A stretch of 64,000 bases of DNA. Origin: Myrica gale (taxonomy: Eukaryota; Streptophyta; Magnoliopsida; Fagales; Myricaceae). The position numbers were made by a program, and so were the translations under genes. The notes beneath the pieces were generated by a model. It worked only from the letters and a program-made list of their open reading frames with translations. It ran no database searches and was not told where the DNA came from. The DNA is taken from NCBI GenBank assembly GCA_963930655.1, contig OZ005611.1, positions 24,043,001 through 24,107,000 on the forward strand, written 5' to 3'. This document shows, one piece after another, positions 24,914 to 36,918 of the stretch (its first letter is position 1; every line of letters starts with the position of its first letter).

Positions 24914-27742
24914 ATGGCTTTGATTCAGGCTTTCTACCAGGTGTTGGAGAGACCAACAATGTTAGGAGTTTGGGCAGGAATGATGCTGTTTCTGGTTCCT
25001 ATTTGGGTAGCCTTTGCCATTGGAATTCTTGTTGGATGGTTTTGGAAACCCCAGTGGGCAAGCAAGGGAACTGACAAATTGAGGTGTTCCGTTCCAAAAG
25101 CTTCTGCTTCATCATCGTATTCCTCGTCCTCTTGGACCGCGGATTATGGGAAGGACAAGGGACAGCTCTCTGTATCACCCGCTGAATATGAAGATTGCAG
25201 GTACTTGGGAATTATTGGCCCCTCTCTCTCTCTCTCGTTAATATCTTGCTACCATTTGGATTTCTGAGGTCTTGTTGTTCAGGTTGTTCAGATTCTTATT
25301 TTACATCAAATTTTCTTTTTGATATTAGATGGCATTAATCATGTGCATTGGATTCGTAAGGTTATCCCGATTACTGATAGTGAGCACTTTATCTCATCAT
25401 GAAATCTTATGACTGTTTTATTACCAGGAATAATGGTGATGACTTTATTTCCGAGGCCTAGTTGAGGTTAATATTTTTATGTACGTTTGCTGTAAATTTA
25501 ATAACCTCGGCATTTACTATGCAGTGGTCCGTGGATGCCCAAATTCGCGTTGGTATTGTTTTTTCTATCGTAGAATCAATTTATGATTATATTTGCCCAA
25601 TTGGATTGTTTGTTTGTCTCTGTGAGAGATAGACTAAGCTTGATTTGAAAGAGATATCTTACTGGGTGATTCTACTTGTATAGTACGTCACAGCTCCCCG
25701 AAGAAAAGCCTAACGTTGTAACTGAGGACGATTTAGAACATTTATGTGAGCTTGTGGAGATGAAAGATGGGGGTCCTCCTTGGATACAGATGATGGATCG
25801 TTCCACCCCAAATATGAGTTACCAAGCATGGCAAAGAGATCCCAAGGTAGGGATACCTTTTGTTTTGTTGAAGATTTGTTCAAACTAATTAATTTTCACC
25901 TTTAATTGGAATATTAGGTCTTGGGCTTTACCTACTGTGTCAAAGCTTGTCTTTCTCCTGGGGATTTCTTTTAATTGTGTCACTAAACCCTTATTTTTAT
26001 TGGTTTCGGTTTTGTTGTGGTTGTTAGCAAGGTCCTCCACAATATCGTAGCAGCTCTGTCTTTGAGGATGCCACATCAGAGATAGTTAGGGACTTTTTCT
26101 GGGATGATGAATTCCGATCCAATTGGGATGACATGCTTTTATCTTCTACAACTATAGAAGAGTGCCCCACCACTGGAACCATGATAGTGCAATGGACACG
26201 GAAGGTGAGTTACTTATGGTCTTGATCAATCCATTTTTATTCTGGTTTTTCCTGATAGGTTTTCTTGGTGGAATGTGCTTACCTTTGGCAATGATTTGTG
26301 GTGCAGTTTCCATTCTTCTGTAAAGACAGAGAATACATAATTGGTCGTCGAATATGGGAATCAGGAAGAACATATTACTGCGTGACGCAGGTATGAGAAG
26401 GGTAATCTTGTTTGAATGTTGATTGGGTTACGTAACAGTTGTGGTAACAGAATCATATGTGTACTTAAGTAGGACTTATCTGATTTCTTTCATAGCGACT
26501 GCATGTCTTCATTAGCGGAACTTGTATTGGGGTGTTAATGCCAATGTCTTAGTTCAATCAGGTATACCAAGGAAGTCATTGCCATAGGATTATAATGGGG
26601 GACATAATATGCTTTTCGGGTGTTGGAAAAGTGACTTTCATTGTTAGATGTTTAATTCATATGAGATGTGCATTTGGGGACTATTTTGGGAACCCAATTA
26701 TCACCATGATCATGTGACCTAGAAAGAAGCTAAGAATGGAGGGAAGTGGGGAACAAGCTAGAAGTGATCTAAATTGTGAAGTTTTGCTGTAGAATGCCAA
26801 TGTACCACAAAAGGGAGTGGAAATAAGTGAGATAACCCCAGCGAGAAGAAGCAAGTGATCAGATCTTAGAAAGTGATCAAAGGAAAAGAGGAAGAAGGGA
26901 CATGTATTCATATCCAAAAGAAGTGTTGTGCAATTCCTTGTTCATTTTCTCTGAGATTTTTTCTCATTTGGATTGGTATTTATTTCTGTGTCTCAGGGAG
27001 TACCTTGTCCTTCTGTCCCAAGGCGTGACACACCGAGACGCGTTGACCTTTATTACTCAAGCTGGTGCATTCGAGCTGGTAAATTGTGGTTCTTTACTTT
27101 CTTGTGATCCATGAATTAGTTTGTTTTCCTTGGCAATTTAATTCACACACCCAGCTGGATTAGGACCCAGTTTGAAACCAATCTGAACGTTTGAGTTGCC
27201 ATAGAAAATGCCATTTTAATTTGGTTGCCGAAATATCATTCTATGTAGTCCTGGACTCACTGGTGGATTGTTTTAACAAGTTGCTCTATAACGTATTTCA
27301 AACAGTGGAATCGAAAAAAGGTACTGGCCAACGGACTGCCTGTGAGGTGCTGCTCTTCCATCATGAAGAGATGGGCATCCCATGGGAAATTGCAAAGCTT
27401 GGAGTCCGGAAAGGAATGTGGGGAACTGTCAAGAAGATTGAGCCTGGTTTACGTGCCTACCAAAAAGCAAGAGCATTGGGTGCACCCCTCTCGCGGCCAG
27501 CGTTTATGGCCCATATCAACTCCAAAATAAGTTCAGAGTACCTGAGATCCTTTGGAAGCAATGACACCTTGGCAGGGACTCAAATATCGTCTACATCTGA
27601 CAATCCATCAGGGAGTAATATTTCAAAGCTCCTCATTTTTGGTGGGGCTGTTTTACTTGCGTGTAGTCTTGATCGAGGGCTCTTGACAAAGGCAATAATA
27701 TTTGGTGTGGCCAGAAGGTTTGCGAATATGGGTAATAGATAG
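24914..27742 (+). CDS. START-domain lipid-transfer protein with membrane segments
   Basis: Six exons: 24914-25200, 25684-25846, 26028-26204, 26307-26390, 26997-27078, 27306-27742. All introns are GT-AG, phases agree, and the product is 409 residues. A hydrophobic segment at about 16-44 (MLGVWAGMMLFLVPIWVAFA...) should anchor the N-terminus. The START (StAR-related lipid transfer) domain covers roughly 100-330: EIVRDFFWDDEFRSNWDDML, then IVQWTRKFPFFCKDREYIIG, RRIWESGRTYYCVTQ and YYSSWCIRAVESKKGTGQRT. A second hydrophobic segment (LLIFGGAVLLAC) lies near the C-terminus. It resembles a plant group annotated as polyketide cyclase/lipid-transport proteins (Arabidopsis At3g23080 and At4g14500, about 420 residues). 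The ligand is unknown. The gene looks intact. Confidence 0.9.
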
Positions 27743-28650
27743 GAAGTAAAGTGCAAGAATCAATCTGAAATTGTCCAACGGTAGTTTATATCTTGTATCC
27801 TTTGCTTCGTCCTGCTCGACGGAGACATCCTATCAAAATTCTGCCTGGCAAACTCATTTAGGGAAGACAAAAGGTTTTACCTTTTAATTGTGTTTGCATT
27901 GTGTTTACATTGGAACATGTTTCCACCAGAGTCCATTCAGAATATATACAATGCAGCACTCAAAGCAGAAACTTTATCAAAATAACAGCTTACCCAGTTG
28001 GGTTTGTACCTATCTGCCTTTCAGTCTTTTGGTTGCTTATATTCATCTAGCTTCATCTTCATATCAACTTTTTCATCATGCACTAACAAACATTGTATTG
28101 TGTTGCACTTAAAGCTTTTACTTTCTCCACTTGGATTTATTTTCCCTCAAATGTACTTACAGGGGATCTCATTAAATTATCAGATTTGATGCATTATTTG
28201 AAGCAACCTGAGGGCCTTTAAACATGTACAACAAAATCTTAGTACTTATAACAGGTCCTTGGGATGGATGGTCATGCCTCCTTTCTAAAATGCCCTTATT
28301 CAGGAAAGCAGTCATTATTGCTTTGATTGCATAATATAACACCTTCAATGTGAGGTACTTGGCTTCCTTTTAAACTAATTTCTGTTCACATCCGCTATTT
28401 GACAATATGGCAAGAAGTGTTTCGGATGAATAAGCAAATAATCTTTTATCGATTGTTACCTGAGATTTTACATAGCACAGCCATTGAAAGCGCAATAGAT
28501 TTTACATAGCTGTTATCCTCAAACGAGATGTGCCTTTGAATAACTATCTGGAATCAGGGTATTTTATGTCGTTTAGCTATTGATATCCTGCCATAAGTGC
28601 CCAGTTTCCTGGAGAATGATATTATAATCAATCACGCTAACCAAGCACAA
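27743..28650. other. Intergenic between convergent genes
   Basis: Holds the 3' flanks of the START gene (+) and the 75-residue gene (-). No other feature is recognised. Confidence 0.4.
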
Positions 28651-29083
28651 CTATCGACCCACCAAGGTTTCAAAGCAATGCAACCCATCAAACTGTGGTG
28701 CTAATTTTGGCATCCCGGTGGTCTTCATCCCTTCCTTTGCTTTTGCCACCATATTTCCGATATATGCCCGAATCCCAGCTCCATGTTCCTGAATGAGAAA
28801 ATCACTTGGCTTTAGTATAGAAGCACAGTTACCAACGAACGGAACTTGGGAGTGACATGATCTAAGACGCTAGAAATTTCCCCATTCATATACAGAGGCA
28901 GTGGGGGTCGGCCGTTGGGGAAGGACAGTCAGGGGATTCTAGAGCCTCTCTAGAACGGCAGCACAACGCTCGTATATACAGAGGCTTTGTTACCTTTGGT
29001 TTAGAATGGTTTCTTTCGAAGAAATAAATCCCAGCAGCGGCTACAACAGCAGGAACTGTCGCGTAGATAGTACCAGAAGCCAT
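28651..29083 (-). CDS. Small plant membrane protein with C-terminal FET signature
   Basis: Two exons, 29083-28994 and 28788-28651, joined in phase 0 by a GT-AG intron (AAAG|GTAACA ... TTCAG|GAAC), give 75 residues. A hydrophobic stretch at about 6-22 (IYATVPAVVAAAGIYFF) suggests a membrane anchor. The rest is basic and ends KLAPQFDGLHCFETLVGR. This tail strongly resembles those of the next gene (RFAPELDGVHVFETIV) and of the gene at 54351-54593 (RFAPEIDGIHCFETIL). An in-frame Met 13 codons upstream (29122) is possible but adds no recognisable sequence. The function is unknown to me. The open frame reading through the donor to 28886 is intron. Confidence 0.68.
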
Positions 29084-29936
29084 TGTTGCTTGAGAGCTTT
29101 TTTGATTCTTTGAAGAGAACACAAACTGACCTGGCCTTCTAACGAGACATAGGTCTATATGTACGTAGCGGGAGAGAGGAAGTAAAGCAAAGGAATGTAG
29201 GATGCCTTGGAGGAGACGTTAAGCAAGGAATGGTGTGCAAGGTAAAGTATGGCCAAAAGAAAAGGCAGCTCAAGATAAAATCAGCCATTTTGCATAATCT
29301 TTCCAATAACTTTTATCTATTAGTATATGTAACTGGAATATTTCCTTAGCTTATCAAATATGAAAATTGTATCTGAGAGATGAGACTGCTTGGCTTGGCG
29401 TCGGCAAGAAAGGGTTAACCTTATCTGGCTAGGCTACTACGACCAACATTGCAGAATCAAAGTATAAGCCACATCATACGAGGTGCGCCGACCACATTAT
29501 CTTTCATTTCAATAAGCAACTTGCGGCCTGATGCTTTCGTTTTTGGCGAAGATTTTCATATCACTTTTTGCCAATCATATATGCACATGATGCCGACTAA
29601 GGGCACACAAAACACATGGCTTACTTTTTGTAATCTGGTGGGTAGCTTGGAGCTCTGTGGTCGGCTAAACATCATCAATGGAGATGAAATTTCGTTGATC
29701 CTTCAAGGTCTGAAAAACTTTAGAACGTGGGAATAAGGAGGAAGAAGAAGAAAGATGAAAAAAGAGAAAAGTCACTAGTTCTGGCCTCACATATATCTAA
29801 TACAAAATTTCCGAGAATTTATGTTTTTATTAATCTCTGTTGTATGAAAGTACATGAAAGAGGGAGGACCGTTATGGACCGACCGAACAAAAGGGTAAAA
29901 TTCGACGGTTAACACCTTCAAACAAAAAACACAAAC
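29084..29936. other. Spacer between two small minus-strand genes
   Basis: Presumed promoter of the 75-residue gene and 3' flank of the 81-residue gene. Two plus-strand frames (29449-29736, 29727-29912) have no recognisable domain and were not called. Confidence 0.35.
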
Positions 29937-30182
29937 TCAGTAAAATACTATGGTTTCGAAAACGTGGACACCGTCCAACTCCGGTGCGAACCTCGGCTTC
30001 CTCTGTTGCTGTTGCGGTTGCCGCGTTGGTCTGCTGACGTGCTGGGGGTTGGTTGAATTCCCTTCTCTGTCCATCGGATTCGGCTTCGGGTTCGGCTCTT
30101 TGGCTGGACCCATCGACAGGCTCACCTTCTGGCCTTCGGACTCCGCGCAGAGCGCATCAACGGTGCCGAACATCGCCATCAT
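29937..30182 (-). CDS. Small plant protein with C-terminal FAPELDGVHVFETI signature
   Basis: A single-exon gene of 81 residues, MMAMFGTVDALCAESEGQKV at the start and RKPRFAPELDGVHVFETIVF near the end. The middle is Pro/Gln/Asn-rich and probably disordered. It is clearly homologous to the gene at 54351-54593 along its whole length (MMxMFxxxDALCAESxGxK, KPKP repeats, same tail). It shares only the tail with the neighbouring 75-residue gene. No signal peptide or membrane segment is visible. A TATA-like TTTAAATA lies about 155 bp upstream. The function is unknown to me. Conservation of both ends between paralogues argues that it is a real gene. Confidence 0.75.
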   Translation of the reverse strand: MMAMFGTVDALCAESEGQKVSLSMGPAKEPNPKPNPMDREGNSTNPQHVSRPTRQPQQQQRKPRFAPELDGVHVFETIVFY

Positions 30183-30334
30183 GGTCGCGAAGTCGGATAA
30201 CGATTTCAGAAACAGCTGTGGTGAGAGCTCGTGGTTCAGAATTGTAGCAACTGTGAGGTTTTGGCTGCAAACAGAGAGCCTGTTGGTGTACTTTGAGCCT
30301 GGTCCACGAGGAAGGAAGAGGTTGAGAGAGGAGG

Positions 30335-30342
30335 TATTTAAA
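30335..30342 (-). promoter_or_regulatory. Possible TATA box of the 81-residue gene
   Basis: TTTAAATA on the minus strand in a GA/CT-rich context, 153-160 bp upstream of the ATG at 30182. This would give a leader of about 120 bases. Confidence 0.35.
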
Positions 30343-30779
30343 GTGGGAGGCAGAGAGTTGGAGCTAACCGAGGGAGTTAAAGAGACTAGAAATATCTTGA
30401 ATGAAGTACCGTGACCGTGGTGTTCTAGGTGAGTACTCTGTTTTATGGAGATAGTTAATCTTGTCCTTATTAACTCGGGATTGGGACGGCCTAACTAATG
30501 GATTCTTCAGCCAGAAGACTCTTGCTTTTTGCGTGAAGAATAATTTCCAGGCTTAAACGAAGGGGCGTGTAACTTTCCAAGTTCCCCACACGTTTCATTT
30601 TCTCAGAGACTACCATGCGGTTCGACCGCTGGCATACAGGTGCCTTCATGGAGAGGCTGGGTTACTTAGGACGTCTCTGTTACGAATTAACTCAGTTAAA
30701 ACCTATTCACAGTGGGAAAGAAAATTTCAACTTTTCAATCTGGGTTAATTGAATCTATTGCTACTGCCCCCTGGGATAA
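30343..30779. other. Intergenic, no gene seen
   Basis: Spacer between the 81-residue gene and the LINE fragment. Nothing is recognisable. Confidence 0.35.
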
Positions 30780-32866
30780 ACAGATGACGAAACCAGAGAA
30801 TTACAGGCCACAACAGAACAGTCACAAGCATAACACAAAAAGGTCACAACAAATCACAGTTTGTAATTCTAGAAGGAATCCTATCTAATGGGATGGAGCC
30901 CAAATTGGATGAATCTGCCGCCCATTTTGCCAACAAATGCGCCATCCTATTAGCCTCTCTAGGAATCCATGATATGCGCCAGTTCTGATTGTTGTTTAGA
31001 CAAGCTTGAATGAGACTCCATGCTAGCTTAGCTATTAAAGCTCAATTAACCTCAAAAGATTTCCTAATGCCCAAACCCCCTTGCTCTTTCGGAAGACATA
31101 TAAGATTCCAAGCTCTAGGAGTAAAATTGTGAGTCTTATTAGTGGGAAAACCCCCACCAAAAATCCTTGAGGATTTTGTCAAGAGCATCACACCATCCTT
31201 TAGGCAATGGAAAAAAAGACATACAATATTGGGGAGCGTTGAAGCAACGACCTTAATCAATGTTGTTCGACCAGCTTGAGAAAGAGTTTTTGCTTTCCAC
31301 CCCGTCACTTTTTTTCATCACCTTCTCTTTTACTTCTTCAAATGTTGCTTTCTTTGACTTGCCTATAAACAAAGGCAGTCCTAAATATTTACTGTTGGAG
31401 GACATTGTTTTGAGTTTCAAAATGTTTTTACTAGAGGCCAGAATTTCAAGATGTGTATTAGGGCTGCAATAAATAGAGGACTTGGAGAAATTAACAATCT
31501 GCCCAGACCAAGAGGAATATCGGGGGAGAATATCATTTAGAGTCGTAGCTTCATGGCCATTTGCTCGACAAAATACTAGGAGATCGTTGGCAAACATTAG
31601 ATGAGAGATGGACGGGGCATGCCGATTCACTTGGATGCCATGAAGAAGTCCATACTCCTCAGCGAGATGAATCTGTCTAGTAAGGACTTCCGCTGAAAGT
31701 ATAAATAGGAAAGGCGGGATCCCCTTGCCTTATACCTCGTTGGGGATTGAAAAGGTCATAAGGACAACCATTCAACAATATTGAAAAAGAAACTGAGGAG
31801 AGACAATGCTCAATCATTTTAATCCAGTAAGTGGCAAAACCAAAGCATTTCATTGTATAGAGAATGAATTTTCATTCAAGCCGGTCATAGGCTTTCTCCA
31901 TGTCAAGTTTAATGACTGCCCATCCTTTGCGCCCTTTTTTATGTTTCATTGAATGAATAATCTCTTGAGCAATAATCGAGTTTTCATGGATTAAACGGCC
32001 AGATACAAAGGCAGCTTGGGGTTTAGAAATCAATTTATGCATCACCCTTTTTAGTCGGCAAGTGAGAATCTTTGAGATAATTTTATAAACATTGCATAGA
32101 TTAATGGGTCTAAACTGCCCAACCATCGTAGGATTAGAAACTTTTAGAACAAGGGTGATAAATGTGTGATTAAGTTGAGTAGCAAAAACACCCGAAGTAA
32201 AAAATGACTGGACTAAGGGTGCGTTTGCGTCCTAAAATTTTACACACTCTAAAATTTTAACACAATAAAAAATTACAATATAATCTCTCTCCCCCCATCA
32301 AATCACTACTATTCACTACAAAAAATATAAAAAAATTACCTCTCTCTTCACTTTACACTCTAAAATTTTAACACAATAAAAAAATTACAATATAATCTCT
32401 CTCTCCCCATCAAATCACTACTATTCACTACAAAAAATATAAAAAATTACCTCTCTCTTCACTTTTTCACTAAACTCAATACCTAAAATTTTAACAACAC
32501 TAAAATTTTACAACACAAACACACCTCAGGCTGCACCGTTGTCCAATAGTGTTGATAAAAATGAGTTGTCATTCCATCGGCCCCAGAGCTTTGCTAGCCC
32601 CAATACTCTTGACAGTAAGATGTATCTCCTCTGCTGAAGGAATGCTGCGCAACATCAGATTATCCTCTGCAGAAATGACAGGTTGTATAAGGTCATCCAA
32701 GCTCTAAGCAGTTTCTGAACTAGATGACTTATAGATATCTTTGAAATGCTACACAAAGAGATCACCAATATCAACAGATACGTGAACGGATTGACATAGG
32801 TATTGCCAACGGGGAATGGGCCTTATTGTTTCATCGAGCCATCTTACAACATCTTCCAAGGGTGTA
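30780..32866 (-). mobile_element. 5'-truncated LINE with internal inversion, split by a MITE
   Basis: The minus strand carries a decayed non-LTR ORF2. ASKALGPDGMTTHFYQHYWT near 32580 is followed by the reverse-transcriptase blocks FRPINLCNVYKIISKIL, QAAFVSGRLIHENSIIAQEI and WAVIKLDMEKAYDRLE (32126-31872), then SHLMFANDLLVFCRANG (31630-31553). The catalytic FADD is changed to FAND. TLSQAGRTTLIKVVASTLPN and an RNase H-like remnant lie at 31308-30780. Stops and frameshifts separate the blocks. At about 32785-32866 an endonuclease-like stretch (ANGEWALLFHRAILQHLPRV) lies on the plus strand, opposite to the rest. The MITE at 32217-32526 is a later insertion. Confidence 0.8.
32217..32526. mobile_element. 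MITE, family 1, with internal tandem duplication
   Basis: The same family as 1178-1355, in the opposite orientation. It begins GGGTGCGTTTGCGTCC and ends with the reverse complement of GGTGTGTTTGTGTTG. The interior is duplicated: the block from ACACTCTAAAATTTTAACAC through CTCTCTTCACTTT occurs twice, about 111 bp apart, which explains why this copy is about 310 bp instead of 178. It interrupts the LINE. Confidence 0.75.
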
Positions 32867-32944
32867 TGACAGTGACTACTTCAATTCATATGGCATCTCT
32901 GTAGTGGGGAAGAAAAGAGTAAAGCAGCAGCTTGAGGCGGCCTA

Positions 32945-34255
32945 ATGCTTTCATATCCTTGTTGATATATATCTTGTTGGTTTTTCTAGACTAGATGTAT
33001 ATTACTTTTCACTATTACGTGTTTGATGCACCACTTGCACTCATGGAACACATGGCTAAGTAACTAAGTTTATGGAACCCGATGGCAATGGATAGCGCTT
33101 GGAATAGAGGCCACAAGCAGATCGTTTGGGATTCAGGAAGCTCTGTCGTTCCGTCCACTCATATTGCTTAACAAACAGGGGCGGAGACGGCGGCAGGGGC
33201 CATCCCCCATCGCCCCCCGAAAGTTTTAAAAACTCCCCTGGTTTTCTAGGGGCTAGCCCCCTCCCTCCCTAAACAAACTTCTGCCTGCCTGAAATCCTGC
33301 TCCTTTATTATATTAAATTTCGCCATTTGTTTTCTTATTTTCACACGTACGTGTAGTCGTGTACATGATTTCATTACTTAAAAAAACGAAAACAAAATTC
33401 ATTCTTTTGATTTTTTTAATGATATTTATTGTGTATTCTTTTAAAATAGACCCAAATTATGGGTGGCCTTTGACCTTTCTCATGTCTTTCTATTTTTTTT
33501 AAAAAAAAATTACCCCTTCAGCTTCCTTTTGCCCTATGTCAATATTCAAGAAAACTTATCGGATTTTCACAAAATTTGAAATACTCTCCTCTCAAATAAA
33601 ATTTCATTTAGCCTCCAATAAATTTGAAATAAATTTTTTTTGCCTTGAATATATAACAATAACCTATCATTTTCTTTTATTTTCGAGAGATCTAAAATAC
33701 CCATTTTAATAGGATAAAAAAATTCAAGATTCAGTTCAAATAATCAAAAATTAATAATTTTAATCGTGAAAAGTTCTGAAAGTAAAACATACACGTTTTA
33801 AAAAATTAATATGAGAATTTGCTCCTTTCATTGAGTCTCTTTAAACTCTTTCTCCTTTTAGAGCATCTTGATACTTAATATACTAACTGAATAATTTTTT
33901 ATATATAAATTACGATTTTAAACCAATATAAATATGCACTATATTCTGAAGCCAAGAAAATCAATTGAGAATATTTTTCACAACATAAATTATGTTTTTA
34001 TTAATATTATCATATTTTATATATAGCAAGGTAAATAATATAAAAAATAAAATATTATAAGTGTGTAGGTTTGTTTATTGTTTTTAGTGCGTATTATTTC
34101 TAACAGTTTAACCAATTATTGTGGTTGCACTATTATCTTGGATTCTTGAGCCTTTGACAACCAAGACTAACTAAGTTTTAAAAAATAAGTTACAATATTA
34201 AAAATTGAACTGAAAATCATAAGCAAGCAACTTACAGACAAACAGTACGTTTAAT
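32945..34255. other. Intergenic, transposon debris
   Basis: A very AT-rich stretch. At 33177 CAGGGGCGGAGACGG, followed by C-rich DNA to about 33290, looks like the terminus of a hAT- or LTR-type element. No partner end was found and no gene is seen. Confidence 0.35.
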
Positions 34256-34419
34256 TAATCTCTCTTTTCTGTAAACTCATGGTGAACAATGGAGTAAGGC
34301 CATTTGGCCACGGTACATTAAAACGATACTGATTGACCGTTCCGATTATAGAGGACTCACAAACCATTCCGATTAGAGCGGTCAGTAACTTCAAACTAGA
34401 AGACAAAACTCAGTAAGGA

Positions 34420-34459
34420 AGTATGGTTTCAAAACAGTGGATACCCTCAATGAATTTCC
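34420..34459 (-). pseudogene. C-terminal stub of the small FET-signature gene (unit A)
   Basis: The DNA at 34250-34459 matches 54165-54400 around the 3' end of the intact gene in unit B. It includes the tail codons and the TGA, but an indel shifts the frame within the last 15 codons. Everything upstream in the coding region is replaced by unrelated sequence from 34460. Matching upstream flank resumes at about 36886. Confidence 0.65.
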
Positions 34460-36885
34460 GGTCTATTCTTTCTTATTTGTGAAGGATCTTCAAATGTCAT
34501 GTTGCGGGTTATTTTCGTTCTCTCTCAATCCTTTCTCATGTGTTGGTGGATTTTATGTATTTAATTGATTGCAGAATAGGTAGAGCTAGTACATACGAAT
34601 ATGACTTATGTCTGGCATTCGTTTACTTCTGAGTTGGCCATGGCCTTTAATGCTTGTGTGACTTCAATGTAATAGCTCCCTTTTCTGTGTTTCTTATCTC
34701 CCACCCCCCCTTTAAAATAAATTATACCCATTTATCTAGTTTTATAGTTGGCATTGGTCTATGATGTTAGATTGAGGTTTTGGGGTTACAAAAAGGTTTG
34801 ACTGGATTGACTGGAGTTCTACTTCTCCTCCTATACTTCTAATCCTCTCCCTTTCCTTTAGATTTGCCACTGTTGCTTTTGATTTGAGTGTCCCTTTGGC
34901 TTCTTCTTCCCTCATTTTCTTCCTCGAGTAACTGACTTTGCTCCTTTACTTCCCCTCTATTCTATTGAAATCTGCGGTTTTGTTCTTCCTTGATAATTCT
35001 TGTTTTGTCGGTTTTTTCAAAAAGGGAGGATTTGGAATGACGAGGTTCCTTTGTATACGTGTTCTTCCAAACCATCTACTATGCATAATCAGTCTTTTTA
35101 GGCCACATTTTACTTTTTTGAGAATTTGTTACCTTTTTTTTCTAGGAGTAAATGGATATGTTCTTTGTGCCCCACCAATAACTCGAAATCAAGTAATTGT
35201 ATATAATTTCATCCTAGCCGTCCCTGTTCTTGTTCTTCTAGAACGGCTGATGTATTGGGGGTCCCCAAATGGGTTTGAATTGCTTGATTGGATTTATATC
35301 TAGAACGGGACGTCTTAAGAGTATGTTGGTCCTTTTAAGATTTCCGTTGGAAAGTGAACAAGGAGGCTAAGTAGCCATTATTTTTGGGGGCGTTGATCTG
35401 GGCACCTCATTCATTTACACAGCACCCTCCCCCAACCTTATTCTAAGGCTGCCCAATGTCGACAAATATTTCCAACCCCTAAGTGATCATTGAGGTAATT
35501 TAGCATGTTAACTTATTTGTTGGTGCATAATCATGCATATATGTTGTATTTTATAATATGGATTGACTTGCTGTTTTTTGCACCATATCACGTCCCACTT
35601 AGTTCAATTATATGGTGTTGCAGGCTCAAAATTTTAGGTAGCAAGGAACGAATATGAGGAGAAAGATGTGGTTGCAGAATATGAAGATAAAACTGATAGT
35701 TCTTGATATTCTGGTTGCAGAGCATCTATTTTAAACTATACGTTATATATTTTGAACCAGATATATAGTTTTGCTAACGTCATATTTCAGTTCTGGTTCT
35801 GTGTGAACACAAAAGTTGCAGATAGCATAGCATCAATCTTTTGTTCGTAAATTCTGAAATAGATAGGTTTTGGGTGAAAAAGTTCCCGCCCCTTAGCTTT
35901 TCTCGACCTTTATACGTATGTTTGCTTTGGAATTGGATTCCTCTCTTTACAGACTTCAAGTATTGCATTGGTAAGCAGCGTGAGTTTCGACCTCAAAAGA
36001 AAGCCCAACTCAAAGGTTATCTAATCGAAGAAAAGAGTGACCAAGTTCAGGCGTTCACATTGGCTTTTGATTTGGATTCGTGCGAGGAAATAAAATGCCA
36101 TAAGAATAATGGTCAGAAGGTTCCACCAATAAGTTTGCTCCTTCGTCATGTACCCAAAGAAAATATGTTTAATTATCGATTTTGTTGATCAAAAGCACGT
36201 AATCAGTGCGTAAGGCGGTTGACACCTTCTTCTTCTATTGCATGAATGTGCTTTTTTTTTCCTAAGCTCATGAATGTGCTTAAAACCAAGGTTAGGATGA
36301 TACAATATAACGTCGCAGATTAATGCCAACCCAGAAGGAATAGGATTAACGGCAATGACACGTTTCAGGTCGTGAGAAATGCTTCGTTACCTCGTTTCCA
36401 CTTGACCTGCACATTTGGCTCATCATTCATTTGCTGAAATTGAAGGAGATAATTAAAACAAAAGAAGGAAAAAAATCTCCTATCCAAAAAAATGGAAATT
36501 CGCCAAACAACTTACACTCAACAAAGTGAAATTCACCAAAGAACTTCCATCTAAAAAAAGGTGGGATTTGAGGGATTTCCAAATGAGAGGGAGTTGAGGA
36601 ATTTTCAAATAGGTGGTAAACTAAAATGTAGTGATTTAGATAGAAATAGGTGAGATTTGGGAAGAAGGTGGGTGAAATGAGTTTTGAAAAGTCGAAAGGA
36701 TTTTGAAGCAGTAGTGAGCAGATGTTGGAGGTGTGGTCGCAAATAAGTTGTAGTCGTCCGACCGGTACAATTGTCGAGACCTCATTAAATGAGATGACGG
36801 CCTATCTAACGTTGGATTTGGAGGATTCAATCCAGACAGTAGATCTGGATATGTCTGAACCCGTACGGTCTAGACTTAATCTGAA
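34460..36885. other. Unidentified 2.4-kb insert or replacement in unit A
   Basis: Absent from unit B, where flanks of the small gene are joined by its coding sequence. It contains no recognisable transposon ends. The longest frame (35841-36188, plus, 115 codons, EFRPQKKAQLKGYLIEEKSD) has no domain I recognise. A segment near 35130-35310 is less AT-rich than its surroundings and open, with no family recognised. Confidence 0.4.
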
Positions 36886-36918
36886 CCGATAGAGAACCGG
36901 AAGAAACTGAGAGATATA

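Noticed and set aside
34938..35303. 121-codon plus-strand frame as a gene or organelle insertion
   Set aside because: Looks organelle-like in places, but I could not match it to any plastid or mitochondrial gene I know.
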